Assembly: GCA_025363455.1 (NCBI GenBank)
Contig: JANYDW010000007.1
Coordinates: forward strand, 1-64,000
Reading direction: 5' to 3'
DNA length: 64,000 nt
Source: Oleiharenicola sp.
GTDB lineage: Bacteria; Verrucomicrobiota; Verrucomicrobiia; Opitutales; Opitutaceae
The notes beneath the pieces were generated by a model that was not told where the DNA came from, did no database searches, and saw only the letters and a program-made list of their open reading frames with translations. Positions 55,001 to 63,032 of the stretch are shown here, one piece after another (positions within the stretch are counted from its first letter, which is position 1; each line of letters begins with the position of its first letter). The position numbers and the translations under genes were made by a program.

Positions 55001-55170
55001 ACCGGAAGGTAGCTCAGAATTTGGCTCGCGCGACGGGGAAACACGAAGGTCAGATCATACTCTACCGCCGGGTAGTGGCGGTCTTGACGGGATTGCCCGA
55101 GAAAAAGATCAAATGTACCTTGGTGTTTACCGAGGGTGGGATGGCCGTGGAAGTGCCGTTAAAGAACTAA
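52042..55170 (+). CDS. addA: AddA-like UvrD-family helicase-nuclease
   Basis: A 1042-aa protein from the ATG at 52042. UvrD/RecB helicase motifs: Walker A ILASAGSGKTYAL, TFTRKAAGE (motif Ia), LLDEFQDTS (motif II), VGDVKQAIFAWR (motif III), LDRSWRS, VMTVHKAKGLGF (motif V) and LLYVAMTRAKQ (motif VI). A C-terminal nuclease domain follows: FGRAVHGFL, GVFDRVLV, then IYDFKTD. With the AddB-like partner it would unwind and degrade DNA ends to produce recombinogenic 3' tails. The order B then A is the same as in many AddBA operons. An upstream frame begins at 52027 but the overlap start is preferred. Confidence 0.95.
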   Translation: MSRIGHVMILASAGSGKTYALTNRYVRLLAHGAKPERIAALTFTRKAAGEFFDEILKKLANAAGDETVAKKLAAEIEVPGLRAADFLKLLRAMTESMHRLNLGTLDSFFARVVRSFPLELGLAGDFEVLQEHAARQERRRVLRRMFAYADGGTARQDFIEAFKRATFGTEEKQLGARVDAFLDEHAEVFRAAPAATCWGLATRIWPLGCGWLPAADVKRRSAAAAGLKRALPWATFSDQQRERWEDFFAALPEWAPGAPLPKPIGYVVANAFKAWPELTEITVERKRVLLNLEASQELRALVSGIVGAELARRLETTQGMFAVLRGYEEVYDGTVRRAGRLTFSDVQRLLRPDTPDGAPLLTREAAVEARLFIDWRLDTQIDHWLLDEFQDTSFGQWSVLKNLIDEAVQDPAEARSFFYVGDVKQAIFAWREGDSRLFREIFNHYNAARSGTITEMRLDRSWRSGPAVIAMVNRVLGYGEALGRLFPAEAVARWTQEWRDHESAQPRLGGYAKLRHAENKAGRFAATLEIIVETRALERGLSVAVLVQKNSTAAELADFLRSQGGLPAVAESDLHIGTDNLLGCALLALFRAAAHPGDRAARAHVAMTPLEAVLEAENCVTHEALVAQLLDEIHALGFERTVEAWIRKLDPALAASNGFSRERGRQLAEAARLFDETGSRDVGEFVQFVERHTVRDADAAVVVRVMTVHKAKGLGFNLVILPDLEGTRLAARRRGLAVQRNRDRTVEWVFDLPPATFMAQDEVLAAHVAAAETDACYEELALLYVAMTRAKQALYVITEPVGTSQSNNFARLLQETLGQEWSSGDEHWYDAVNPSPVRPGPEKQLAVVQATRVMRRPARAPSDSKSSDVVGERLFAFENTSAVEFGRAVHGFLAQVEWGGEAEAAKLAAAWSSGGVAAKEALACVLAPQLREIWRKPEESRMDVWRERAFEIVLDGIWLTGVFDRVLVEKDSSGRAIRSTIYDFKTDRKVAQNLARATGKHEGQIILYRRVVAVLTGLPEKKIKCTLVFTEGGMAVEVPLKN

Positions 55171-55233
55171 ATTCAGCTTTACAGGGGAGAGGAGAGACCG
55201 CACGTTTCGCAGCCAAACTACTCTCTATTACTT

Positions 55234-55335
55234 ATGGGCAATCTGAAAAAGAAACGACGTCTGAAGATGTCGAAGCACAAACGCCGGAAGCGCCTTAAGG
55301 CGAACCGCCACAAAAAGCGCACTTGGCAGAAATAA
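55234..55335 (+). CDS. 33-aa highly basic protein, mS38/AURKAIP1-like
   Basis: A tiny gene from the ATG at 55234 to the TAA at 55333-55335. More than half the residues are Lys or Arg, with the core [18 protein letters not shown]. The M-x-K-H-K-x-x-K-R pattern is that of the COX24/AURKAIP1 (mS38) domain, found at the C-terminus of a mitochondrial small-subunit protein and in tiny bacterial proteins bound to the 30S subunit. I infer a ribosomal accessory protein. It lies 63 bp after the addA-like gene and has its own terminator at 55365. Confidence 0.85.
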   Translation: MGNLKKKRRLKMSKHKRRKRLKANRHKKRTWQK

Positions 55336-55364
55336 TGTCCCTGTATTACGCCTAAGCGTGTATC

Positions 55365-55391
55365 AAACCCACCCTCCAAAGGTGGGTTTTT
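55365..55391 (+). terminator. Terminator after the small basic protein gene
   Basis: AAACCCACC (55365-55373) pairs with GGTGGGTTT (55381-55389), followed by TTTAC. It lies 29 bp beyond the stop codon. The remaining part to 55591 (about 200 bp) must carry the promoter of the pil operon; no clear boxes are visible. Confidence 0.85.
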
Positions 55392-55591
55392 ACATTTATA
55401 CTCTGAATATTTCACGGGTAAAACATAAGCCAAACTATTGGGTCAACGAGTTGGCATAATGGTTTTGCGCTTGTCAGGTAGGTAAGTGCCCCGTATCCAG
55501 CATCTCCTGCAAATCGCTTTACAGTTTAAAAAACGACTCGGCGCTTTGTTTGTTTCCTCTTAAACCGACACCCACACCACACCCACCCCGC

Positions 55592-56632
55592 ATGCTTTTC
55601 GCAAAAAAGTCCAAAGGGTTTTGCGTCGAAATCGGCGAGCATTCCACGCTATTGGCGCGGCTGTCTGAACCGGAGGCTCCCTTTTCGGTGGAAGAGCTTA
55701 AGGAGCTGGCTTCCACCGACACGGAAGGAATTGTCGCTTGGACCAAAAGTACTGATGGGAAAGGATCCACCGGCTATGCGCATGCGACCTGTGGGGTTTT
55801 TTCGCCCAAGAGAATTGTTCGTCGGCATACGGTCGACTTAAAGCGGATGAAGGATCCTGCCTATTTTAACGAGGTCTATTCCCAACAGTTCCGGATCGAA
55901 GCGGAGAAATATACGATTAAGGCACTGAACCCTGATAATGGTGGGGAGTATGATTTGGTGAAGGGCACACAAAAAGAAGTGCTTTTCTGCGGGCTTCCTT
56001 CCGACGAAGTGATTGCGATGCAGGACAAGCTTTTGGAACAGGGAATTTATCCTGAACGACTTGAGCTGAGCACCTTGGCTTCGCTGGGCGGTTTGGTGAG
56101 TTATCTCAAGTTCAAGCAATCCAAAACACCTATACTGCTGCTCGAGATTGGTCAGGATTCCACCCAAAGCTTCATTGTCAGTGCCGATGGTGTTGATATA
56201 TCTCGCCCCATTCCCAGTGGCGTGGCCGCAATGATTCCCGTGGTGCAAAAGGAACTGGGATTGAAAGACGAGGAATCGGCCAAGAAATTGTTTTACTCGA
56301 ACACCTTTGATTTTACCAGCATGGGTGGTGCCTTGGTCAAGAAGCTGTTGAAAGAGCTCCAGTCCTCCATCGGATTTTACGAAGTCCAAACCGGCCAGTC
56401 GATAGGGAGCGTTTTTTGTACCCAATTGCCTACCAGTCTGACTTGGCTGAGCACTACCATGGCCGGGGCCCTTGGAGTTGCTCCGCTCAAAGTTGAAATC
56501 GTGCCTTGGCTTGAATCATTGAATATCAAACTGGCTGAGGGTGTTACCCTTGGTCAGCCGGAAGAACGTTGGTTCGGACTATTCTCACTCCTGGCCTCCC
56601 ACCAAAATGCAGCTCCTGACGAAAAAAAGTGA
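55592..56632 (+). CDS. pilM: PilM-like actin-fold pilus assembly protein
   Basis: A 346-aa protein from the ATG at 55592. It opens with a short motif GFCVEIGEHSTLLARLS, and carries an actin-like phosphate loop region LLLEIGQDSTQSFIVSADG, a match to PilM/GspL-type ATPase-fold proteins. It is followed by PilN-, PilO-, PilP- and secretin-like genes in order, so it forms the inner-membrane platform of a type IV pilus or related secretion system. It overlaps pilN by 26 bp. Overall similarity to classical PilM is weak; the context is the main support. Confidence 0.78.
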   Translation: MLFAKKSKGFCVEIGEHSTLLARLSEPEAPFSVEELKELASTDTEGIVAWTKSTDGKGSTGYAHATCGVFSPKRIVRRHTVDLKRMKDPAYFNEVYSQQFRIEAEKYTIKALNPDNGGEYDLVKGTQKEVLFCGLPSDEVIAMQDKLLEQGIYPERLELSTLASLGGLVSYLKFKQSKTPILLLEIGQDSTQSFIVSADGVDISRPIPSGVAAMIPVVQKELGLKDEESAKKLFYSNTFDFTSMGGALVKKLLKELQSSIGFYEVQTGQSIGSVFCTQLPTSLTWLSTTMAGALGVAPLKVEIVPWLESLNIKLAEGVTLGQPEERWFGLFSLLASHQNAAPDEKK

Positions 56633-57239
56633 CGCAGAGCCCGTAGCGGCACCTCTCTGGCACACCAATTTCCGCAACTTTGACCGGTTGCCGGATACGA
56701 AGGTGGTGCGCACTACGTTTTTTATAAATACTGCGGCAATCGCGGTCACATTGGGTCTGATTCTTTGGTTGGGGCAACGCGAATACACCGATTACAATCT
56801 CAGGGCGCAGAAGGCGGATGCCCAGCGACAGGTAGACGGCAACCAGAAACAGAACTCTGAGGCACTCCGGCTCTCCAAGGTCTTCCTCGAAGAAGAGAGG
56901 AAGCTCAATGAGGTGGCAGCTTTCTTAAAAACACCAGTTACGCCTGCGGAGTTCGTTCAATTGATCGGGCAGTCACTCCCGAAGGATATCTCGATTGATT
57001 ATGTCGAAACCCGCACCACCGAGTCCAAGAATTCGGTGTTTCAGCTCAAAGGTCGGGTTGCCGGCAATCCTGATCAAGCCAGCGGAATCACCTCAAACTA
57101 TATCGACTTGCTTCGGGCCCACGAAAGGTTGGGCAAAGTATTCGACCCGATCACCCTCAATCGCCTGGATCGCGGCGATTCGAAAGGTGGATTCATGGTC
57201 TTCGACATTTCATTGACCGTTAAAGCGGAAAAAAAATAA
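56607..57239 (+). CDS. pilN: PilN-like inner-membrane protein
   Basis: A 210-aa protein from the ATG at 56607: about 45 cytoplasmic residues, one transmembrane helix (FFINTAAIAVTLGLILWLG), then a coiled coil (EEERKLNEVAAFL) and a ferredoxin-like periplasmic domain, the PilN/GspL layout. It overlaps pilM by 26 bp and touches pilO. Its N-terminal cytoplasmic part should contact PilM. Assigned mainly by order and topology. Confidence 0.78.
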   Translation: MQLLTKKSDAEPVAAPLWHTNFRNFDRLPDTKVVRTTFFINTAAIAVTLGLILWLGQREYTDYNLRAQKADAQRQVDGNQKQNSEALRLSKVFLEEERKLNEVAAFLKTPVTPAEFVQLIGQSLPKDISIDYVETRTTESKNSVFQLKGRVAGNPDQASGITSNYIDLLRAHERLGKVFDPITLNRLDRGDSKGGFMVFDISLTVKAEKK

Positions 57240-57240
57240 T

Positions 57241-57786
57241 ATGACTTCCACGGATATAGTAGCGCTGCTGAAGAAACACCCCATTGGTGTTGGCTGCGGA
57301 TTGTTGAGCATTATTTGCGCCATACTACTCTACGTGCGCTCTGGGAATATTGCTGCCACTCAAGGGGATTTTGAAACTAGTTCTGCAGAAGCGGCAAAAA
57401 TGATCGCCAATGTGAGAAATGCCAAGGGCCTTCCCGAACAAGTCGCGGAGATACAGGGCCTCAGCAAAGAAATGGAAGCTCGCTTGATGAAGGCCGGCCA
57501 GTTGGCGGTTAATCTTCAATACTTCTACAAGCTTGAAACCGAAAACGAAGTTAAGCTCGTCGATGTACGGCAGAATACCTTTCCTCGGAATATCAAGACA
57601 TTATATGCTGGTGTGCCATTCAACGTTTCAGTTCAGGGTTCATTCACTCATGTCACTAATTTTTTAAACCGACTGCAGAATGGACGGCACTTTTGCCGCA
57701 TTAACACCGCCAGTTATACTAAAATATCGGATGCAAGCGGCGATATTTCCCTGGCTCTCAATCTCGAACTCTTGGGCCAACCATGA
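57241..57786 (+). CDS. pilO: PilO-like inner-membrane protein
   Basis: A 181-aa protein with one N-terminal transmembrane helix (VGCGLLSIICAILLYVRS), a coiled coil (AEIQGLSKEMEARLMKAG) and a C-terminal ferredoxin-like domain (PFNVSVQGSFTHVTNFLNRL), the expected PilO/GspM structure that pairs with PilN. It starts one base after pilN ends, and ends overlapping the next gene by ATGA. It is lower in GC than the flanking chromosome. Assigned by topology and order. Confidence 0.78.
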   Translation: MTSTDIVALLKKHPIGVGCGLLSIICAILLYVRSGNIAATQGDFETSSAEAAKMIANVRNAKGLPEQVAEIQGLSKEMEARLMKAGQLAVNLQYFYKLETENEVKLVDVRQNTFPRNIKTLYAGVPFNVSVQGSFTHVTNFLNRLQNGRHFCRINTASYTKISDASGDISLALNLELLGQP

Positions 57787-58295
57787 AAATACTGATGTTA
57801 CACCGTATTTTGATTCTGGCCGCCCTTACCATCGTGCGTATGGCCTATGCGGCTGAGGCCGAAATGGTCGTTAGCCCGGCCAAGCGACAGGAGATTTTAG
57901 ACCAGACAAAGATATTATTGGCGACCAAAGGTCAGATTGAGTCAGGGAAGGATCCGTTTCATTCGGATGCCTATGGTGATACCATTAAAACCAACCAAGA
58001 TGCACCGGTTGGTACGTCTGTAGACAAGGTTAGACCTGATACTCCTCCTGCAGGCCCACTCAGCCCCCACGATTTGCTACAAGCGATCGCCACCAGCCCA
58101 ACTCTTAAGCCCAGCGGCTTCTTTGTTATCGGAGGACAGCCCACGCTTGTTTTCGGTCAAAAGCGGGTCAAAGCCGGCAGTTTTTTAACAATTACCTTTG
58201 AAGGCACTGAATATGCCATTGAGATCGTTTCCATCGACCGCCCCAATTTTACCCTCCGGTTAAACCGTGAGGAATTTACCAGGCCCATCAAATAA
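57783..58295 (+). CDS. pilP: PilP-like exported protein
   Basis: A 170-aa protein with a signal peptide (ILILAALTIVRMAYA). The C-terminal domain (about 100-165: SGFFVIGGQPTLVFGQKRVKAG, then YAIEIVSIDRPNFTLRLN) is beta-rich. Its position after PilO and before the secretin is that of PilP, which links the inner-membrane ring to the secretin. Direct similarity to PilP is not certain. Confidence 0.65.
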   Translation: MKILMLHRILILAALTIVRMAYAAEAEMVVSPAKRQEILDQTKILLATKGQIESGKDPFHSDAYGDTIKTNQDAPVGTSVDKVRPDTPPAGPLSPHDLLQAIATSPTLKPSGFFVIGGQPTLVFGQKRVKAGSFLTITFEGTEYAIEIVSIDRPNFTLRLNREEFTRPIK

Positions 58296-58304
58296 GGACG
58301 AATT

Positions 58305-60146
58305 ATGAGCACACGCACTATCCTGACCACGTTTCTCGCCGCGGCATTGACCATGCCAGCTATGGCTCAAGAGACTCCCGCGCCGGCTGCTTCTCCTGCA
58401 CCTGCGGTTGCACCGGTAGTCGCCCCGGTCGTCGCCCCGGTCGTCGCACCCGCTGCCGAGCCGGCGACTCCCGCATCGGTGAGCCGGGATAAGGATACGC
58501 TCTCTGTCGATTTCCCTGATGAAGACATCAAGACGATCCTGCGCAATGTTGCTGACCTCTTCGAACTCAACCTAGTGGTGCCCGATACCTTGACCGGCAA
58601 GACCTCGATCAAGCTGCGTGACGTCACCTGGGAACAGATTTTCCAAGTGGTGCTCTCGCCTGTCGGTTACAGCTATGTCAAAGAGGGAAACATTATTAAG
58701 ATCGTCAGCAACGAACTCTTGCAACAGGAGCCGGGCACGACCGAGGTTTTCGTCCTTAACAATGCCAAGGCGGCTGACATCAAGCCGACCATCGATGGCC
58801 TGATCGATGCGGCTACTGGCGGAAAAATTGTGATCGACGGGCGCAGCAATGCGCTCGTCATCACTGAACGCCCTTCACGCATGGGTCGTATCCGGGGTAT
58901 CATCGAGAAACTAGACAAGGCTACGGACCAAGTGATGATCGAATCTAAATTCGTCGAGGTCACGGATCGCGATGTGCGCAACATTGGTGTCAACTGGGCA
59001 TCGTTGCAGGGGATGTCGCTTGGCGTTCATGGCATTAGCCAGTCATTTAACCGCAGTCGGGGTCAGACGACTAGCGATGGCACGACCAACAAGGCGACTT
59101 CTGCAGTCGACAATAACAACTCAAGTGGAAATACGACCGGCAACCGCACCGACTCGGCCACAACGGTTGGCTCCACCGGGGGCAATGCGGTCACCTATGT
59201 TACTGGATTCAATGCACCGATTGCTTCGACCACGAGCCTGCCGACTGGCGCGGTTACCACTTCGATTACCACAGTACCGAGCACGACGGGTCCGATTGCC
59301 TCAACCATCTATTCTGGCACCACCACCAACACTGTTACGAATGGAGTTTCGGGTTTCACGAGCAACACTCTGGGCGGTGCGCTAAATAGCACGGCCTCCA
59401 ATGCTGTGAACCAGCTGATGGGACTCACCAACGCCGGCAGCACCACTCGGGTCGCTTCTGCCGTATTCTCTTCCTCGGATTTCAATGTCATCATCTCGGC
59501 CCTCAAGACGCAGAACAACACCAAGATCGTTTCTAATCCGACGATCGTGACCCTCAATAATACCGAGGCGTTCTTGAATATTGGCCAAGAGTTCCCAATC
59601 CCTAGCTACACCTACAACAGTGAGCGTGGTAGTTTTGAAGTCTCGAACTTCGTCTACAAACCGATCGGCATCATCCTCAAGGTAACCCCTCAGGTTAACG
59701 CTCAGGGTGTGATCAAACTCACCTTGGAGCCCGAGGTCAGCCAGCAGAATGGTTCCACCTCCTTTGGCGGCGCGGGTGGAGCATCGATCCCGATCATCGC
59801 AACCCGGAAGGTAAAGACGCAGGTTTCGCTGAAGGACGGTTACACCATGGGCATTGGCGGGCTTATTACTTCGTCGGTTGATCATGGTGGAACCAAAGTG
59901 CCGGTTTTGGGGAGCATTCCGGTGCTTGGCCGCCTTTTTTCCTCCAAGAATATAAACGATGCTGTCACAAATCTGCTGATCTTTATCACGGCCAAGACCG
60001 TGACAGCTGATGGAGCCTCCCCCGAGGAGGTATTCGATCCGCGAGCGGTGCGGGCAGTCGACATGAGCCGTGATGATCTCCCGGGTTATCGTGCTCCCAA
60101 AGGCACGAATCTTTACGCCAACCCCACAGGCGACACCAAGAAGTAA
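58305..60146 (+). CDS. pilQ: Secretin (PilQ/GspD-like) outer-membrane channel
   Basis: A 613-aa protein. Signal peptide (TTFLAAALTMPAMAQ), then a Pro/Ala/Val tract with repeated PVVA units (about 35-65). An N-domain region carries KTILRNVADLFELNLVVPD, and another N-type domain IDGRSNALVITERPSRMGRI. The secretin core ends with the classic VPVLGSIPVLGRLFSSK and LLIFITAKTV. A Ser/Thr/Asn-rich insert lies at about 245-380. Secretin multimers form the channel for the pilus or pseudopilus. It is last of the pilMNOPQ-like operon with a terminator at 60172. Confidence 0.93.
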   Translation: MSTRTILTTFLAAALTMPAMAQETPAPAASPAPAVAPVVAPVVAPVVAPAAEPATPASVSRDKDTLSVDFPDEDIKTILRNVADLFELNLVVPDTLTGKTSIKLRDVTWEQIFQVVLSPVGYSYVKEGNIIKIVSNELLQQEPGTTEVFVLNNAKAADIKPTIDGLIDAATGGKIVIDGRSNALVITERPSRMGRIRGIIEKLDKATDQVMIESKFVEVTDRDVRNIGVNWASLQGMSLGVHGISQSFNRSRGQTTSDGTTNKATSAVDNNNSSGNTTGNRTDSATTVGSTGGNAVTYVTGFNAPIASTTSLPTGAVTTSITTVPSTTGPIASTIYSGTTTNTVTNGVSGFTSNTLGGALNSTASNAVNQLMGLTNAGSTTRVASAVFSSSDFNVIISALKTQNNTKIVSNPTIVTLNNTEAFLNIGQEFPIPSYTYNSERGSFEVSNFVYKPIGIILKVTPQVNAQGVIKLTLEPEVSQQNGSTSFGGAGGASIPIIATRKVKTQVSLKDGYTMGIGGLITSSVDHGGTKVPVLGSIPVLGRLFSSKNINDAVTNLLIFITAKTVTADGASPEEVFDPRAVRAVDMSRDDLPGYRAPKGTNLYANPTGDTKK

Positions 60147-60171
60147 GAGTCGACTGCTTTATTTTTATTTC

Positions 60172-60200
60172 AAGGCCGGCGAATTTTCGCCGGCCTTTTT
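60172..60200 (+). terminator. Terminator of the pil operon
   Basis: AAGGCCGGCGA (60172-60182) pairs with TCGCCGGCC (60187-60195), followed by TTTTT. It lies 26 bp after the secretin stop. Confidence 0.92.
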
Positions 60201-60273
60201 CATGTCTGAGACACGGCTAGGAAGAATAAACTATTTGTTAGCCATACCAGGTTGTTTGCGTAGTTTCAAAAAA

Positions 60274-61314
60274 ATGCCTTTGCCCGACACCCGGCCTACT
60301 CCTCTTCGATCCGACCAGGAGCTAAGTGGGCTTTTTCGCCGTATTGCTCCGCACATGGCAGCGCTGGACGTCTTCATGCGGGAGCAAGTCGGCCAGTTTG
60401 AACCGGAAATCAGGGACATGGCGGCTTACTGCCTGGATACCTCGGGCAAGCGCCTCCGACCCACCATGGTGTTCATCAGTGGCTGGCGAGGCGAGGGGAT
60501 GGTGGCGGGGGAGCTGGTGCGGGCTGCCGGGGTGGTCGAAATGGTCCACTTGGCCACCTTAGTACACGACGACATTATGGACCGGGCGGAGATCCGGCGC
60601 AACCGGCGCACCGCCGCACGGCAATTCGGGCCGGATGCTGCCGTGTTGCTGGGCGATGCGCTCTTTTCCCAAGCCCTGCATATCGCCTCGCACTTTCCCA
60701 CCACGGAGGTGTGCCGCTTGGTGGCGGAATCAACTCGCAAGGTATGCTCAGGTGAGATCATGCAGACCCTGCGCCGTCGAGATATCACCGTTTCGCTCGC
60801 GGAATACCGGCGCATGATTGATCTCAAGACGGCCGAGCTGTTTCGGGTGTCCTGCTATCTGGGAGCTTCGCTGTCCGGTCAGGCCAAGGATTTTGCATTG
60901 GCGGCCGATCAGTTCGGTCATCATCTCGGCATTGCCTATCAGATCTATGACGACTTGGTGGATTTTCTGGGCGAAGAGCAGCAGATTGGCAAAACGCTGG
61001 GCACGGATCTGGCCACCGGGAAACTCACATTGCCGCTCATGCTGCTCTTGGATAAGGTTTCGGCGGCAGAACGTGAGATCATCATTGGCTCATTCCATGG
61101 CAGTCAATCGCCGGGCTTGGCCGCCAGCCGTCAGCGGATGCATGAGCTGGGCGTCGTGGCCGCAGTGTTGCAGGCCATTGAGGACGAACTGGCGGTTGCA
61201 ACTCGGGCACTCGATGTACACCACGCCCTCCCTCCCGTTGCACTCATGCGGCAGCTGGCTGTGATCCTGCAAGCCAAGGTGGCGGCTATTGCGGCCAAGC
61301 AAGTTTCGCGATAA
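60274..61314 (+). CDS. Polyprenyl diphosphate synthase (trans-prenyltransferase)
   Basis: A 346-aa protein from the ATG at 60274. Family motifs: GKRLRP (58-63), the first Asp-rich motif HDDIMDRAEIRRNRR (98-112) and the second YQIYDDLVDF (222-231). It condenses IPP onto allylic diphosphates in the cytoplasm, giving quinone side-chain or carrier-lipid precursors; chain length cannot be judged confidently (residues before the first motif are VHLATLV, without the bulky Phe/Tyr of short-chain enzymes, suggesting a medium or long product). An ATG at 60202, right after the terminator, adds 24 unlikely residues. Confidence 0.93.
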   Translation: MPLPDTRPTPLRSDQELSGLFRRIAPHMAALDVFMREQVGQFEPEIRDMAAYCLDTSGKRLRPTMVFISGWRGEGMVAGELVRAAGVVEMVHLATLVHDDIMDRAEIRRNRRTAARQFGPDAAVLLGDALFSQALHIASHFPTTEVCRLVAESTRKVCSGEIMQTLRRRDITVSLAEYRRMIDLKTAELFRVSCYLGASLSGQAKDFALAADQFGHHLGIAYQIYDDLVDFLGEEQQIGKTLGTDLATGKLTLPLMLLLDKVSAAEREIIIGSFHGSQSPGLAASRQRMHELGVVAAVLQAIEDELAVATRALDVHHALPPVALMRQLAVILQAKVAAIAAKQVSR

Positions 61315-61362
61315 ATTGGATTTGCGTGGGTCTTTTCCGCCGGTAACCTGTCGATTTGAGCG

Positions 61363-61995
61363 ATGAATCTATCGAAGGTCTTCACTAGGACGGCTATTTC
61401 CACTCCCGAGCGCCAGCAGGAAGCGGATGCCGACTTGGTTGTCGTGCGGCAAGTGCAAGCTGGGGATGTCGCCTCTTTCGATCGGTTGATTGTAAAATAC
61501 CGAGAACGGGTTTTCGGTGTGATCTATAACCTCGTCGCCAACCGGGAGGACGCCGCTGATCTTTCCCAAGATACGTTCATCAAGGCTTTCCAGGCCATTA
61601 ATCGCTTCCAAGGCGGTTGCTCGTTCTTCACATGGCTCTACAAAATTGCGGTCAACACCACGCTCAGTCACTTACGTAAGAACCGGATGCGCAGCTTTTT
61701 CAGCCTCGAGAAATTGAACGAGGAAGGCGGTAATGCCCAAATCATTGACCTATTGACGGATAAACGGGGTGCTGATCGCGACACCTACCTCCGCGAGCTT
61801 CAGGAAAAATTGAACGAAGCGCTGCAAAAACTGTCTATCCCACACCGAACAGTGATTACCCTATTCGAAATAGATGGCCTCAGCCACTCAGAGATAGCCG
61901 AAGTCATGGGCTGCTCAGAGGGCACCGTTCGCTCCCGCCTGCACTACGCCAAGCAGTTCCTGCAGGGCGAACTCGGGAAGTACCTCAATCCCTGA
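61363..61995 (+). CDS. ECF sigma factor (RpoE-like)
   Basis: A 210-aa protein with sigma-70 region 2 (YRERVFGVIYNLVANREDAADLSQDTFIKAF, GGCSFFTWLYKIAVN) and region 4 (LQEKLNEALQKLSIPHRTVITLFEIDGLSHSEIAEVMGCSEGTVRSRL). The region-2 sequence FxTWLYxIAxN is typical of RpoE-type ECF factors that respond to envelope stress. The next gene (62005) encodes a single-pass protein that probably serves as its anti-sigma. There is a 9-bp gap between them. Confidence 0.95.
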   Translation: MNLSKVFTRTAISTPERQQEADADLVVVRQVQAGDVASFDRLIVKYRERVFGVIYNLVANREDAADLSQDTFIKAFQAINRFQGGCSFFTWLYKIAVNTTLSHLRKNRMRSFFSLEKLNEEGGNAQIIDLLTDKRGADRDTYLRELQEKLNEALQKLSIPHRTVITLFEIDGLSHSEIAEVMGCSEGTVRSRLHYAKQFLQGELGKYLNP

Positions 61996-62004
61996 CCCGT
62001 ATTC

Positions 62005-62787
62005 ATGTCCAAATCCAATCAACACTCCAAAGTCACTCTTGAGGACCTCTTGCGCCTGAAACGAGCGGAACGTCCGGGCCCGGAGTTTTGGGCAAATTTC
62101 GAGAAGGAATTGCGGCAAAAACAATTGACCGCTCTCGTGCATAAACGCCGTTGGTGGCATGAGCTGCCCGTGCTACTCAACCGCCGGGTCTACATCCCCG
62201 CCGGCGCAGTGGCCGTGGCTGCCTTCACCTTGGTTACCGTTAGGTACTCCGTCGCGACCCGCATTGCGCAAGTGACCAACTCGGCTCCGCAGATCACGGC
62301 GGCGGGTCCTGCCGTTGAGGTGCTATCTACCAACGAGGTGACCGATGCGGCCCAGGGTCAACGCGGCCACGAGCAAACCGTGGCCCGCGCTCCGGAAGTT
62401 GTGGCGGCCAACGAGGTCGTTGGCACTGCTTTCGCCAAGTCCTTGCCGCGCGAAGCTGAAGCCTCCGCCGTCGGTTCTTTGGTCGCCAATCTCTCGCGCC
62501 TCGAGCAACCCCAGTCTGAGCTCATGGATTCCAGCTTGGGGAGCCGGCTGAGTGCCCCCGCACGGGTGCAGGCGGCTGCAGCTTCCCAGTCGGAGGTCAC
62601 TGCGATTGCGCAGCCCTCCGCCGGCAGATATCAGCTTATTGCCCGCTATGCGGAGCGCTCCCTCAGTCCCGCCCCGGCCGCCCCGGCCGTGGTACGCGAG
62701 CGGTTGGCCCGCCGTTTGGGCGACGATCTCGGCGATAGTATCAGTCGCATCGGCGTGGTGGGCAGCCGGGTTTCGCTGAAATTTTAG
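62005..62787 (+). CDS. Probable membrane partner (anti-sigma-like) of the ECF factor
   Basis: A 260-aa protein. A cytoplasmic N-terminus (about 1-62, with RPGPEFWANFEKELRQKQ) precedes one transmembrane segment (YIPAGAVAVAAFTLVTV, 64-80). A long Ala/Glu-rich extracytoplasmic tail follows without Cys or a recognisable domain. Its location and topology match anti-sigma factors, but no ZAS or RseA motif is seen, so this is inference. Ends 20 bp before a terminator. Confidence 0.72.
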   Translation: MSKSNQHSKVTLEDLLRLKRAERPGPEFWANFEKELRQKQLTALVHKRRWWHELPVLLNRRVYIPAGAVAVAAFTLVTVRYSVATRIAQVTNSAPQITAAGPAVEVLSTNEVTDAAQGQRGHEQTVARAPEVVAANEVVGTAFAKSLPREAEASAVGSLVANLSRLEQPQSELMDSSLGSRLSAPARVQAAAASQSEVTAIAQPSAGRYQLIARYAERSLSPAPAAPAVVRERLARRLGDDLGDSISRIGVVGSRVSLKF

Positions 62788-62806
62788 TCTGCCCCGCATC
62801 CCGCCG

Positions 62807-62832
62807 GCCCGCCCACCGTGGCGGGCTTTTTT
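62807..62832 (+). terminator. Terminator after the sigma/partner operon
   Basis: GCCCGCC (62807-62813) pairs with GGCGGGC (62820-62826), followed by TTTTTT. Rho-independent in form. Confidence 0.9.
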
Positions 62833-62833
62833 A

Positions 62834-63032
62834 TTCGCTGTGGTTCCATTACCCCGAAGCTTGCTTCGGCTTGGTCGGGATGTAGGAGCCTGCTTGCAGG
62901 CGATTCTGCGGTCGGACCGGCGGCGGGCGTTTCGAATCGCCTGCAAGCAGGCTCCTACAAAAAACGACCAGAAACAGCGTGGCCTGGCGGGTCTGATCAA
63001 TGCCTCGGGGCTTGCCCCGAGGATCTTTATTT
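62834..63032. repeat. Dispersed repeat, copy 2, between convergent genes
   Basis: It matches 8822-9050 closely: start TTCGCTGTGG, arms TAGGAGCCTGCTTGCAGGCG (62883) and CGCCTGCAAGCAGGCTCCTA (62938-62957), which are perfect complements, and a hairpin GCCTCGGGGCTTGCCCCGAGG (63002-63022) followed by ATCTTTATTTTT. The fumarase stop (63027-63029) lies within its right edge. On the minus strand this hairpin could act as the fumarase transcript end. Confidence 0.85.
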
